DNA of 23,013 nt from a virus. The position numbers were made by a program, and so were the translations under genes. The notes below the pieces were generated by a model, which was given only the letters and a program-made list of their open reading frames with translations, made no database searches and had not been told where the DNA came from. The DNA lies in IMG/VR virus record IMGVR_UViG_3300023084_000139, positions 1 to 23,013 of that record. One strand, written 5' to 3'. Below, in pieces: positions 14,601 through 19,596 of the stretch (its first letter is position 1; each line of letters begins with the position of its first letter).

Positions 14601-17017
14601 ATCCATACTTCGTTGAGAATGACTACATCATTATCAATAGCGCAGAGAGTGCTAGTGGACATCCTGAAATTGTTCAGGTTGTTGAACTAACCAGAACATC
14701 TGTTGCTCCATACTACATTAAGGTTCGTCGTCAACCACTCGGAACATACACTGCTGTTCTAACTAACCATCCTGACAGAACACCAATCTATAAGGTAAAT
14801 GTTCAGTTTGATGCTACTTGGACTGAGCAACCATTGAACAGCAATGTTCCTGGTTCTCAAGACAATGTATATCTTGCAGAATTTGGTGGTAGCCTAACCA
14901 ATAATGATTATGTAATCATCGATCGTGAAGATACAACCAGCGATGGAATCTTCGATCAGGGTGAGGTTATCAAGGTTCTTGCTCCTCTATCTCAGGAAGT
15001 TCAGAAGTTCAGAATCTCCAAGGATTGTAATGATGCTGACGGTGATGTATTTGTTGTAGATTCTACTACTGGTGATGTTACCATTGGTGGTGCAACAACA
15101 ATCAACAACACACTAACAGTCAAGGGTGGTTGTGGAACAATTCAGACAGTTCAATTCACTGCTGATTGTACCGCTGGTGAATTCAGATTAACTAATGTTG
15201 TTATTACAACTCCTGGTAAGTCACTCTCCGACATCAATATTGGTGATGTTGTTGATAACATCCTTAATGAGTCTTCAATCGAATTCCTCTATGATACTGA
15301 GGTAATTGCAATTGACACTAGCAACGCTGTTGTCGAACTCAGCAAAGCAGTTGTAGGTTCTACCTCTGCTAGCTTCACTGGCGAGTTTAGAAGAAACGAA
15401 AAAGTTCTCCTAACCAATGGTAATGAAGTTCCTACATTCAGAGTAGACACTTGCACTGGCACAACTCACATCGGCAACCATTACGGTAGAATTGAGGTTG
15501 AGTTTGCTCATCAGGGTCAACAGGGATCTATCACAAATAATGCTGCTCTAGTACCTAACTTTGATTCTGGTAACATTGCAAGAGCATACAGCTACTGGTT
15601 CGATCCTCAAATTGTTTCTGATGGTGGTCCTGACACTACAATTAGAGTTGGTGTTACTGGATCTAGCGGTCAAATTCAAGTTCCTGTACAGAGTCTTGGT
15701 GTTGGAACTGGTAAGTTTGCAGTTGATGATATCGTATTTGTTGGTGATGCAACGTCAGCATCAACAGGCATTGGCGATTTCATCATCGGTAAAGTTACTC
15801 AGGTTATCGAAGATGTAGCAAATCCAACTGTCGTGATTGCTGACGTTGGTGATAGTCTTGGAACCAATAATACATTCGTAATTGGTGACAGTGCATTTGC
15901 TGTTGGTAATGTAGTCAGAAGACTAGTCAAGCATCGTGAAGTTGCAAATGTCATTGATTTTGAAGAGAGAACAAGAATTAATGCTGGTGCATCTAGCACT
16001 TATCTCTCCCTCATCCTTGACAGAGGATACATTGTACAACAGAAACTAGACTACCTCAACTGGGTTGTACTTACAGACTCCCAGGGCAGATCTCTTGCCT
16101 GGACAGCAGTCAAGGGTAGAATGTTTGGTGTCGTTCATTCTGCAACAATGAATGAGCAGCGCACTGACGGCGGCATTGCATACAGAACTGGTGATCTAAA
16201 TGTCTCTGGTGGACTAACTCTAACAGGTGGCAACTTCACAATTTATGATTCCATCAATCAGACACAACTCTTTAGAGTTGTCAACGATGACGGTCACGCC
16301 GATCACCAAGGTCTGATCACTTGGGACTGTGGTGTTGTTGCTCGTGGTGACTTCTACCTGTTCACCGCACAGGATCCTGAGAACGTCATTACAAGCCCAG
16401 ACTCCACAACTCCATCCTTCTTCGTTGATAACCTTGGCAATGTAGGTGCTAAAACTACGCTTACCGTTACTGGTAATGCTAGTGCAACACCATCTCCAGT
16501 TGTTGAGCAACTATCTATCCAGAACCTAGGTATCAATGGTACTAAGAAGTTCACTGTCAATCAAGATAACTCTCTTGACTCCTTCGGTATTAATAACTTC
16601 TATTCGTCCAGTGGCGGTAGACATACTAGATATCTCTCTGCTGCATCTGCTGAAGAAGAACTGACCCTAACGCCAAACATTGTTTACTGTGTCAATGTTC
16701 AGGCATCTTCTACACTGATCCTAACTCTACCAACTTCTCCTGTAACTGGAGATACGGTTAAGATTGTTGAGGTTGGTGGTCAACTAAGTTACAACACATC
16801 TCTTGTTCTTAGAACTGCAGAATCCTCTGGAGTCAAGATTCAAGGAGATGCTACTGGTACACTACTTGGAGACAGAATTACTCCTTATCCATCTGGTGAA
16901 CTGGTTGTACAAACACCAAACGCAGCATTCACACTCGTATACCTAGGAGGAACCGATAACAATGGTCAGGTTGGAATTCCAACATCCGTACAGGGTTGGT
17001 GGCTAATGGAGGTCTGA
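2615..17017 (+). CDS. Giant virion structural protein (4800 aa), probable tail/baseplate-fibre component
   Basis: This single uninterrupted frame fills over 60% of the window. Residues 1-300 look like a pectate-lyase-type beta-helix: S-P-V-T-P-F-K-S-I-Q-R-A near residue 40, P-G-I-H-Y, an I-P-R-G-S-S-L-V-G-Y turn and an F-x-V-T-G-G-C-Y-F-W-Q-F-T-I-K-D-G rung. Residues about 295-348 hold an H-G-Y...G-x-F-x-I...F-T-Y-E module shared with the last gene of the window. Residues about 650-2370 are an array of helical repeats with regularly placed cysteines and inserted beta modules (see repeat entries). Residues 2370-3500 are beta-rich without clear repeats. Residues about 3700-4000 have N-I-N-I-G / I-N-L-G / I-N-F-G strands typical of trimeric fibre shafts, and about 4670-4800 form a fibre-type C-terminal domain (T-L-P-T-S-P-V-T-G-D-T-V-K-I-V; ending G-W-W-L-M-E-V). 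It follows the late promoter with only a weak ribosome site and ends in tandem in-frame TGA TAA. No T4 homologue is evident by eye; very large structural proteins of this kind occur in marine T4-like phages. No enzyme motif was seen. Confidence 0.88.
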   Translation: MPLTRLDNLISSKTGKYLYVSPDDFNATDALSNRGNSPVTPFKSIQRAFLEIARYSYLPGFGNDRFDQFSIMLMPGIHYIDNRPGLLDTSGIDVFGFDQGTNAWTDDSILDLSNPDNIYWKFNNTEGGAIIPRGSSLVGYDLRRTTVRPLYVPDPATTEREIPRSAIFNVTGGCYFWQFTIKDGQTTSESPLYNTAAGTGEVYYDPTDFTKKTAPNYSHHKLTVFEYADTEELGIFYRKIAKAFSAYQPTIDDPGEFDLRVQENRIVGPLSDSRVIESLKITDNTTDSSIPASTSEIEVTTKVDHGYFQGQFVAIANTEIDDVLEGIFQIKSIDQNDARKFTYEVPFVATAIGTNITSEKVVSVDTTPALGQNAQTLAEVDSVESASPYVFNVSIRSTWGICGIWANGLKATGFKSMVIAQYTGVSLQKDDRAFIRYDEYTNTWNQASLTDAFATVPYHTKGDSYWKDEWRNFHVRASEDAFIQNVSIFAVGFADHFLMESGGDMSITNSNSNFGNTSLHAIGFKGFSFNQDKGGYITHIIPPRKVEDTQANTKKIAYYTIDIQGTLQTSGNYTKLFLGSDEISDPRTRPAATIDGYRIGAKSGDKLYVKLDPAPGTDNLFEASLEPTGFVKYVAKGSILNPSGGVINSVYADAANLIESNRRFMQEEVFGYILEKYPRLQNISYVNPGLNPAGNRYFDARNLIVANRQEIVDAAYASMLQTFPNYDGNNGNTFGDKCKRDIGLIVDAVAEDLRDGGNANIIEATRRYFDGAGNPISNGLVGEEDPAIFAFNRARDLCKKAIANLLTVQADLYDPDANSELTTYGINAGYTGSAAEEAGLTTNGVTIDVSQKQDPAGRNKDARNRIVANRDFILDAALAEISVYHPDFYIPGDSQTDDQSRLADAFRLIRRNSKEIGDKALASIALNHPDFYIPGDQQTDGTSRYADAYRLIQQNKDQIVDTALAQIAYEHRDFYFPLDSQTDERSRFADAYYLIQANRQEIIDTGYANMLALYPNYDGNNGNTFGDKCKRDMGFLIDAVSLDLMVGGNKYSRKFISEYFDATGQNWISGGLQGETTESIEAFNQARDLMRSAVANQLSIVDGSVTAGTAEYGVGTTIIPNTNSAACTDVQSTITTLVDIITTPISNGNLNSLPAESSYISGVGESKCRRDIGYFVDAVALDLFINGNEYTWKFCAEYFTNATTQIANGLVGETTESRAAFAKAAEMMKKAVSNQLYEKDLTITADNAPGSAYGQVTKSFTPHGATYDPNTGATVLSIANHGLSVGDYITIATDSLTFTCDLDGDATQHTYPRNTDPAAGQYLEITAATTDTITINVGDGGSNTSVHTFVSAATDAVTFAGNTANQLIDAQTALCSDVQSAIDTLNTIVQDVFTVGNLNSMPLEINKGSAGPGETKCRRDIGYFIDAVSVDMYCAGNRHTKEFTRQYFTNATTPLSNGLVGEEAESITAFSAAISEMRKAVYNALYYKDLTVTEGASEYGGAGGNVDRQDAAACSDVQSAIQTLGDLVTDAIAAGNINGGIWNQPDNEGSFKTGESKCRRDIGHVVDAIAQDLWFGGNEYTIAATKEYFAQNALISNGVDNEVGPAITAFKRAADLMNRAVNNQYYDRDLTITLDQVGDPPFVSDIHADAYNLVLDNKEFIAEEAYQRMLSAYPLYTPSAGNTKQDCLDDVYDVLEEVMWDVKFGGNSKTYDAAKVYVTNIFNGDAVETFIDAERDEAAKVFTEVKNIAIQVLRNETVTVSAGNTLTQTKDLTIVDDWDIDELLPTCGSAAGAVDTLLGIIIQAIGNDGGVGTLTAERTTGATADPAYDTAVNITAATAETITINVGTSTHLYPHTFSRATAGAVVSGGNYLHRFVSAAAGAVNVVNGPQLTPTNATYNAVTGDFVMYFGAAHGVTTSDQLSLDDNSFTFKCDMDDFTADHVYPRPGSDSIVGQNVNPTAVTDYSITINVGASPLVEWDVTAATYDPASGDVVITIGAHSLPVGTKVKVKTESIAFKCGKDNYKTEHAYPRAARAYQPSVYTVGNCSDVLATIDTLTGILCDALLAGNLDDLPPLSNGLWDCANVRSSIENLFDILTDAIGTGSLDGLPVLNKGDFTINNEASKCFRDVSYIVDAVVNDLRLGGNINSIQAGEAYYVGNSLTYIDGEKTETLDAWDYVGQLATAAMRNFDFLAYNCSTTAGSDIVDVGDTRGIVIGMSVAEYDAASYNWAEQQALEGLLNFSDNGTITQVTSTIPAGAYVREILNGTQIRLGTIGSRLEDGSPVNAVQTNNGNINLHFRLEKGAWADTDVNTVLVGPEDGWQQGGVEVFPDVIADSLTSQNYRECEGTADAIESLVGVITTIINSGLGTVVRQEQTVDTTVLSKRATVFTIDTGGGASNPHNWETGTPVRLVPRPRFDPVTGKYVDVDKRLVRLPNGFETNRTYYVIAPGRFTSPENYANTSFWNSEATTTLMLATSPENAAAGTYIYASETDSIDRDVEIDIYQFILDESYDLHAYTSSLESSDRIRTEVAHVFDIPVDGVTPQKVFIRAAEGGNLPLISQSYINDPLVAVTDPLDGNFGRINPNVEFFVRYQSPKIISIHKTAADARANVQPISFAAGQSGVTFDVFANKRRTPMKFDPSFTDGSTSTGKWYVNCRDDSAQPQSVLNDNIFWRISQSDYSDRQRSTDMWYERLEDNRDKDDRTYKLRYVIPSYLENARDPINGFVLKTRTDDTRKLVPQKIVLKPVTGTVYGARFENRQNPGEFIGQTASQLAGFDQDSLYDPFRKEVGVEYREFAKFASGVQATIQSARYIPDAIDETIEYLELTVFDHAIDTRNFPGLRNEVLTTVKITAPQGGAFVTDKADNQAGDTNYASFTGNTSGNCNIHAYYTVNGEHYLIIKGIRNGTLEYSEFANTRFSQTQGSITVFADMLEDQDMGKSLPLKTHIRKNFPEYYYKQNGANVYTITPGDRITDSAGVEYYVDSVKDAGIIEDTFYIFGYETLQRRIAGQQDGIYYLTCLRGNVSPFPTGAGVSNNFRRFKFSQPVSKLYPLNYKNDPLWFQNNGTSNEEKNYYAGLIDPPSTFSAADNYVHGLVTVNDFKNSVTREGIDDLLKQSAFIENSYEAGSNQIRAQRGNATAGSEDRLIPIAGDSTVVVDQRYYVELRRPSIARAGNHTFEYLGFGPGNYSTGLPARQEVVLTPEEDFYAQSKKQDAGIVFYTGINSQGDLYIGNRRINAITGEETFIDAAVLADDGDEDDTVGGLVTTFDTPVTFNQNITVVGGDGQLVNNFESPVTISVQDDDFTQQRDALIIRSNVSSVDPVTQLQQDEGLDRTAWAPPTEGDIRLSKNSIRSAIFQFNARGNGQSYMFQTHTVAGVASNATPNQSPLISAGGTRIAASQYITYGGVLPAPGDVLFKGEEVGKNGSIAWILANYFQQIANNSIDNIVFDGSNVVKLEFRDFNSGVALSNSDIGITSTSQIRVSNFYYDPRLNLTWTVYATKPGDPFDPADNYCYFQVIDQIPQDTQAWEDIIAGTAQGADAPTIEFSNSNFKEVGVIGGEALRTETETIGDYKLGVNTIARSTHDAYRNAFVENLNTDPRANLDVVGNAYISGRKTPDYLSHTNFADRDKNRIPDALLVGGDSSAVADYATLRVSTETAAITESGRGNNEGKVGINATDAELDRALVVKGDSRFSEDARFERDIEVNGDGSVAEIRTSETVGTFNLITDDTFTGTINLGNKVENINIGNTTEEDQFIRIGQTSLHSNIFLGVTPDDRPSDNALTISKIEIGGAYNNNESQSFTRIKTKSFKVDGDFQLGSRRTINDTVTLSTTAGTVNFFSNSGSASIINFGLNASEINIAGQGGTTTINNQLEVIASATFNGNITLCGGVAAFSFTGGRGKLGSPITAHDDGILSDTLFNKNIDILNVLVKLTTEEGYNEVDTAGSGNWGGAGFQAARGSIGGTPVVEPQDLPALTGDEYYLPLLNAPNKLNGDPYFVENDYIIINSAESASGHPEIVQVVELTRTSVAPYYIKVRRQPLGTYTAVLTNHPDRTPIYKVNVQFDATWTEQPLNSNVPGSQDNVYLAEFGGSLTNNDYVIIDREDTTSDGIFDQGEVIKVLAPLSQEVQKFRISKDCNDADGDVFVVDSTTGDVTIGGATTINNTLTVKGGCGTIQTVQFTADCTAGEFRLTNVVITTPGKSLSDINIGDVVDNILNESSIEFLYDTEVIAIDTSNAVVELSKAVVGSTSASFTGEFRRNEKVLLTNGNEVPTFRVDTCTGTTHIGNHYGRIEVEFAHQGQQGSITNNAALVPNFDSGNIARAYSYWFDPQIVSDGGPDTTIRVGVTGSSGQIQVPVQSLGVGTGKFAVDDIVFVGDATSASTGIGDFIIGKVTQVIEDVANPTVVIADVGDSLGTNNTFVIGDSAFAVGNVVRRLVKHREVANVIDFEERTRINAGASSTYLSLILDRGYIVQQKLDYLNWVVLTDSQGRSLAWTAVKGRMFGVVHSATMNEQRTDGGIAYRTGDLNVSGGLTLTGGNFTIYDSINQTQLFRVVNDDGHADHQGLITWDCGVVARGDFYLFTAQDPENVITSPDSTTPSFFVDNLGNVGAKTTLTVTGNASATPSPVVEQLSIQNLGINGTKKFTVNQDNSLDSFGINNFYSSSGGRHTRYLSAASAEEELTLTPNIVYCVNVQASSTLILTLPTSPVTGDTVKIVEVGGQLSYNTSLVLRTAESSGVKIQGDATGTLLGDRITPYPSGELVVQTPNAAFTLVYLGGTDNNGQVGIPTSVQGWWLMEV
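3481..3670 (+). other. HGY/FTYE beta module in the giant protein
   Basis: Residues about 295-348 read T-T-K-V-D-H-G-Y-F-Q-G-Q-F-V-A-I-A, then D-V-L-E-G-I-F-Q-I and K-F-T-Y-E-V-P. A module with the same landmarks (N-H-G-Y...G-K-T-V-E-I-A-G...D-A-F-N-G-A-F-V-I...T-F-T-Y-E-A-P) lies at residues about 659-709 of the third collar protein (21571-21720). This suggests a small beta-sandwich building block reused between virion proteins of the same operon. Confidence 0.55.
4787..5709 (+). repeat. 50-bp direct repeat, copies at 4787-4836 and 5660-5709
   Basis: The two copies are identical except for one base (C at 4813, T at 5686) and lie 873 bp (291 codons) apart in the same frame. They encode N-Y-D-G-N-N-G-N-T-F-G-D-K-C-K-R-D, the entry into the first and second Cys modules. 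The flanking DNA is much more diverged, including synonymous sites, so this stretch looks recently copied or homogenised by recombination. Confidence 0.85.
5219..5605 (+). repeat. Three tandem 43-residue repeats in the giant protein
   Basis: Residues 869-911, 912-954 and 955-997 repeat with an exact 43-residue (129-bp) period: an N-x-x-x-I-x-D-x-A-L-A-x-I helix, [HR]-D-F-Y-[IF]-P-x-D-x-Q-T-D-x-x-S-R, and an A-D-A-[FY]-x-L-I helix. A partial fourth copy (N-R-Q-E-I-I-D-T-G-Y-A) leads into the second Cys module, and similar D-A-x-N-L-I-x-x-N-R helices precede module 1 (4567-4790) and module 6 (7555-7660). The array extends the linker between modules 1 and 2, explaining their wide spacing. Confidence 0.85.
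5993..9715 (+). repeat. Seven C-S-D-V-Q-S-type short helices in the giant protein
   Basis: A second Cys motif, C-[ST]-D-V-Q-S-[AT]-I-x-T-L-x-x-[IL]-[VI]-x-x-x-I-x-x-G-N-[LI]-N, recurs with Cys at residues 1127, 1375, 1514, 1787, 2046, 2082 and 2345; the copies at 1787 and 2345 are degenerate. Four copies stand 41-44 residues before a C-[KR]-R-D module (1127/1168, 1375/1417, 1514/1558, 2082/2125), so the basic unit is a two-cysteine helical pair. Confidence 0.8.
6389..8740 (+). repeat. Three A-T-Y-[DN]-x beta modules inserted in the helical array
   Basis: Modules starting at residues about 1265, 1896 and 1983 share A-T-Y-[DN]-x-x-[TS]-G-x-x-V-x-x-[IF]-x-x-H-x-[LV], a D/E-S-x-x-F-x-C core, x-x-[EDQ]-H-x-Y-P-R, and (copies 1 and 2) a following T-x-x-x-I-T-I-N-V-G strand. 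The T-I-T-I-N-V-G tail also occurs alone near 8140. They are beta-rich and lie between the helical Cys units. The first lengthens the distance between modules 3 and 4 from about 140 to 249 residues. Confidence 0.75.
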
Positions 17018-17020
17018 TAA

Positions 17021-18271
17021 ATGGCAAGTTACAATAGAATCAAGGCACTGAAAGCGGTCCCAATCGGGACCATAGTGCCTTGGACTGGTTCGTCCAGTAC
17101 ATCACAGTTGCTAGATGAAGCAATTCCAACTGGATATCTTGTGTGCAGAGGTCAAACTGTACGTGCTATTGATTACCCTTTACTAGCACAGTTACTTGGA
17201 AATGCATATGGTCCTTTTCAAGAACCTGGAGGTCCACCAGTTGGTATTCAAAACTCATATCCAAATTATACTGAGGATGATGTTTTTGTTTTACCATCAT
17301 TAAATAATACCTCTTTGGTTGACCTTGAGGGGTCTAGACTTGATCCTCTAGATCAATTTGTTGTCGGAGAATACATTACGGAAAACGGTAGTGATGCTGC
17401 CCCGTTGAGTAATGTTGTGTCATATGTTGATGTTAACTTCCAAGTAGAACCAGATAGTTTGTTGTCTGGTAAACTTACTGGTGTTACTTTACAGGAACCA
17501 GCATACTTTGATACTTATAGAACTATTCCTAGAAAACTAGGTGTTGACCATACTCCTCCTCATACTCACCCTAGACCTACAGGTGAGAATGCAGATCCAT
17601 ATCCATCTGCACAACCATCAGGTAGATACATCGCATTCTTTATTCCTGGTAACTATGTTACACAGGATGATCAGTGGACTACTGCTGACTCTGTAAACGC
17701 AGAAGATCAGAATGAGATTGCAGATAGATTTGAACCTGGCACAGTCAATCTGACATGGTATGACCCAACAAACCAGAGTTTGCCTACCATGGACACATTC
17801 CATGATTTTACGGCAGAGTCTCCAGTCTTACCTGCTAGCAGAAGTGCAAACAATCCAAGAAATATTTCCGCATTTGCACAAACATTAAATTCATATTCTG
17901 ACGATTATAGTTGTCTACCATCTCAACAGGCTCCTGCCGTTGCAAATCAATTCCCTCCTCCTGGTAACTATTCTGGTCTTTTGAATTTTTACCCAGGTGT
18001 GGATGTTTCTGCTGCAAGAAATCAAGGAACTTATCCTGTTACATTGAACCACAACACTGACTCGTGGAACTCTACTGCATTGCAATCTCATAATCACTTC
18101 ACAATTGACCTTAGCATGACGCTTGGTCAGATGCGTGTTCCTGGAACTATTCTCATAAATAATATGACGACAGGAACTATTGCACCTGTTAGTGTTGACA
18201 AGGCTTTGAGTGTCCAAGTCAATCCTAATACACCTTCGTTAACCACATTAGTTGTAATAAGGGCATTCTGA
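17021..18271 (+). CDS. Tail-collar domain protein 1 (416 aa)
   Basis: The ATG is 3 nt after the giant gene's tandem stops and has an excellent ribosome site (GGAGG at 17008-17012, 8 nt spacing). The N-terminal 70 residues carry the phage tail collar signature: V-P-I-G-T-I-V-P-W, then P-T-G-Y-L-V-C-R-G (Cys at 42), D-Y-P-L-L-A-Q-L-L-G-N-A-Y-G, and F-V-L-P-S-L near residue 90. Histidine pairs H181/H183 (P-P-H-T-H-P-R-P) and H357/H359 (S-H-N-H-F) resemble the HxH metal sites of T4 gp12 and gp37 fibre tips. The C-terminus (L-V-V-I-R-A-F) is a plausible end strand. The protein is probably a baseplate or short-tail-fibre-like receptor-binding or fibre-attachment component. It overlaps the next gene by 1 nt. 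Confidence 0.8.
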   Translation: MASYNRIKALKAVPIGTIVPWTGSSSTSQLLDEAIPTGYLVCRGQTVRAIDYPLLAQLLGNAYGPFQEPGGPPVGIQNSYPNYTEDDVFVLPSLNNTSLVDLEGSRLDPLDQFVVGEYITENGSDAAPLSNVVSYVDVNFQVEPDSLLSGKLTGVTLQEPAYFDTYRTIPRKLGVDHTPPHTHPRPTGENADPYPSAQPSGRYIAFFIPGNYVTQDDQWTTADSVNAEDQNEIADRFEPGTVNLTWYDPTNQSLPTMDTFHDFTAESPVLPASRSANNPRNISAFAQTLNSYSDDYSCLPSQQAPAVANQFPPPGNYSGLLNFYPGVDVSAARNQGTYPVTLNHNTDSWNSTALQSHNHFTIDLSMTLGQMRVPGTILINNMTTGTIAPVSVDKALSVQVNPNTPSLTTLVVIRAF

Positions 18272-19596
18272 TGGCAGTATTCTACGGAAAAGAAAAATCA
18301 AAAGTCGGAACGAATACTGGTACAATTATTCATTGGGCAAGACAGTTACCTACAAATGATCCAGAGGATCAAACACGTAAGGAATTACTTCCCTCTGGAT
18401 ATTTGCGTTGTGATGGTACAGTTTATTCTGCAGAAATTTTTCCAGAACTTGCTACTATCTTAGGTACTGGTCAAAATTGTAGATTTAGAAAACCAACTCA
18501 AACATTACAAGATAATCAATTTCAAGTTCCAGACTATGGATCAAAGAAATTGAGAGCATCTTCTGGATCAAACTTAGGTGATGAGATTGATCTTCGTATT
18601 GAAGATGATGATGGAGAAGAAATTGTCAAATCTGGTGTAGGATTGGAAGTTCAAAGTAACATCGGTACTACATACGAGATTCAATATCAAGGTAATTTCT
18701 TTCTTCCATCGCAGCAAATTGTTATCACAGGTCAACCTGGATTTACAAGAGCAACAGGAAACTATACTGAAGTTACTGAGGTATTGCAAACAGCATTTTT
18801 ACCACATGCTCACTTCCACGATGGAACTAGAACAAGACAAGCGTCTTCATTAGGCAACGAATATAATAATATTGGTAGAAACTTTTATTCTCGCAAATCT
18901 ACACTTTGCATTCAACCTTGGTATTATAATACTTACCAACCTCTCTGTATGCTAGCAGCGGGTAGACTTAGAACTGCGAATATTACTCAAGCATCCGATC
19001 CATATGGTGGTGGTGGTGGATTATTTGGTAGATGTGTTAGATACTATTATGGTGCATGTTTTACTGGTTGTGACTTTTCTGGAGCAAGATATGAGTGCTT
19101 GATTCCAGATGGAACTAGTTGTGGATATCCACTGTGGAGTGGACAAACTTCTGGATGTGCTGGTGGTGGTGGTGGTCCTGAAACACTTAATTGTGGTACT
19201 GTTCAGTATACTGGAACATTATATTCTGTTTGCGAGTGTAATGGATTTGCTGGCGTTGACCCAGGTGATGCCAGACCACAAAGAGGTCCTCAACAATTAA
19301 CACCAAACTATTCTGACCCAACTGTTCCATGGGACTCTGTTAAAACTGATGATAGAGAGGGATTCTCTGCTATCTCAAACGTTACAACTGAAGTAGAAAA
19401 CTTCGGTGATGAAGCAATACACAGGCACTTCGTTAATTTCAGTGCAGATGAGCATACATATGTTGTGAACACAACACCAGTGTTCATTCCTGCTGCTCCC
19501 CTTGTCTCTACCATTCAAATTCAAGTCAATACAGAGAACAAGGCAGATCAATTTATTCAGCCTTACATCGTACAAGAGTTTCTAATTAAATTCTAA
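18271..19596 (+). CDS. Tail-collar-like protein 2 with cysteine-rich insert (441 aa)
   Basis: The start overlaps the previous stop by 1 nt (TGATG), with AAGGG 7 nt upstream as ribosome site. The N-terminus repeats the collar pattern: N-T-G-T-I-I-H-W, L-P-S-G-Y-L-R-C-D-G (Cys at 47), F-P-E-L-A-T-I-L-G, and F-Q-V-P-D-Y-G near residue 90. H179/H181/H183 (P-H-A-H-F-H) and H384/H386 (I-H-R-H-F) are HxH-type motifs. Residues 249-325 contain Gly runs and nine cysteines, absent from collar protein 1. The C-terminus ends Q-P-Y-I-V-Q-E-F-L-I-K-F, a likely beta strand. It is probably a virion tail protein, paralogous to its neighbours at least in the collar core. The exact place in the virion is unknown. 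Confidence 0.75.
   Translation: MAVFYGKEKSKVGTNTGTIIHWARQLPTNDPEDQTRKELLPSGYLRCDGTVYSAEIFPELATILGTGQNCRFRKPTQTLQDNQFQVPDYGSKKLRASSGSNLGDEIDLRIEDDDGEEIVKSGVGLEVQSNIGTTYEIQYQGNFFLPSQQIVITGQPGFTRATGNYTEVTEVLQTAFLPHAHFHDGTRTRQASSLGNEYNNIGRNFYSRKSTLCIQPWYYNTYQPLCMLAAGRLRTANITQASDPYGGGGGLFGRCVRYYYGACFTGCDFSGARYECLIPDGTSCGYPLWSGQTSGCAGGGGGPETLNCGTVQYTGTLYSVCECNGFAGVDPGDARPQRGPQQLTPNYSDPTVPWDSVKTDDREGFSAISNVTTEVENFGDEAIHRHFVNFSADEHTYVVNTTPVFIPAAPLVSTIQIQVNTENKADQFIQPYIVQEFLIKF
19027..19240 (+). other. Nine-cysteine segment within collar protein 2
   Basis: Between C255 and C323 (69 residues) there are nine cysteines, in the contexts G-R-C-V-R, G-A-C-F-T-G-C-D, Y-E-C-L, T-S-C-G, S-G-C-A, L-N-C-G and V-C-E-C-N, flanked and interrupted by runs of five glycines. 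The rest of the protein is far poorer in Cys. The spacing recalls small disulfide-stabilised or metal-binding domains, but it matches no family I can name. Confidence 0.7.

Noticed and set aside
17005-17030. Possible frameshift or fusion between the giant gene and collar protein 1
   Set aside because: Tandem in-frame TGA TAA stops and a strong new ribosome site with an ATG show two separate genes; no slippery site is seen.
18154-18161. CATAAATA, one base from the late promoter consensus, about 110 nt before the second collar gene
   Set aside because: It is inside coding sequence and differs at the first base; with an exact promoter upstream of the whole operon the evidence is too weak to call it.
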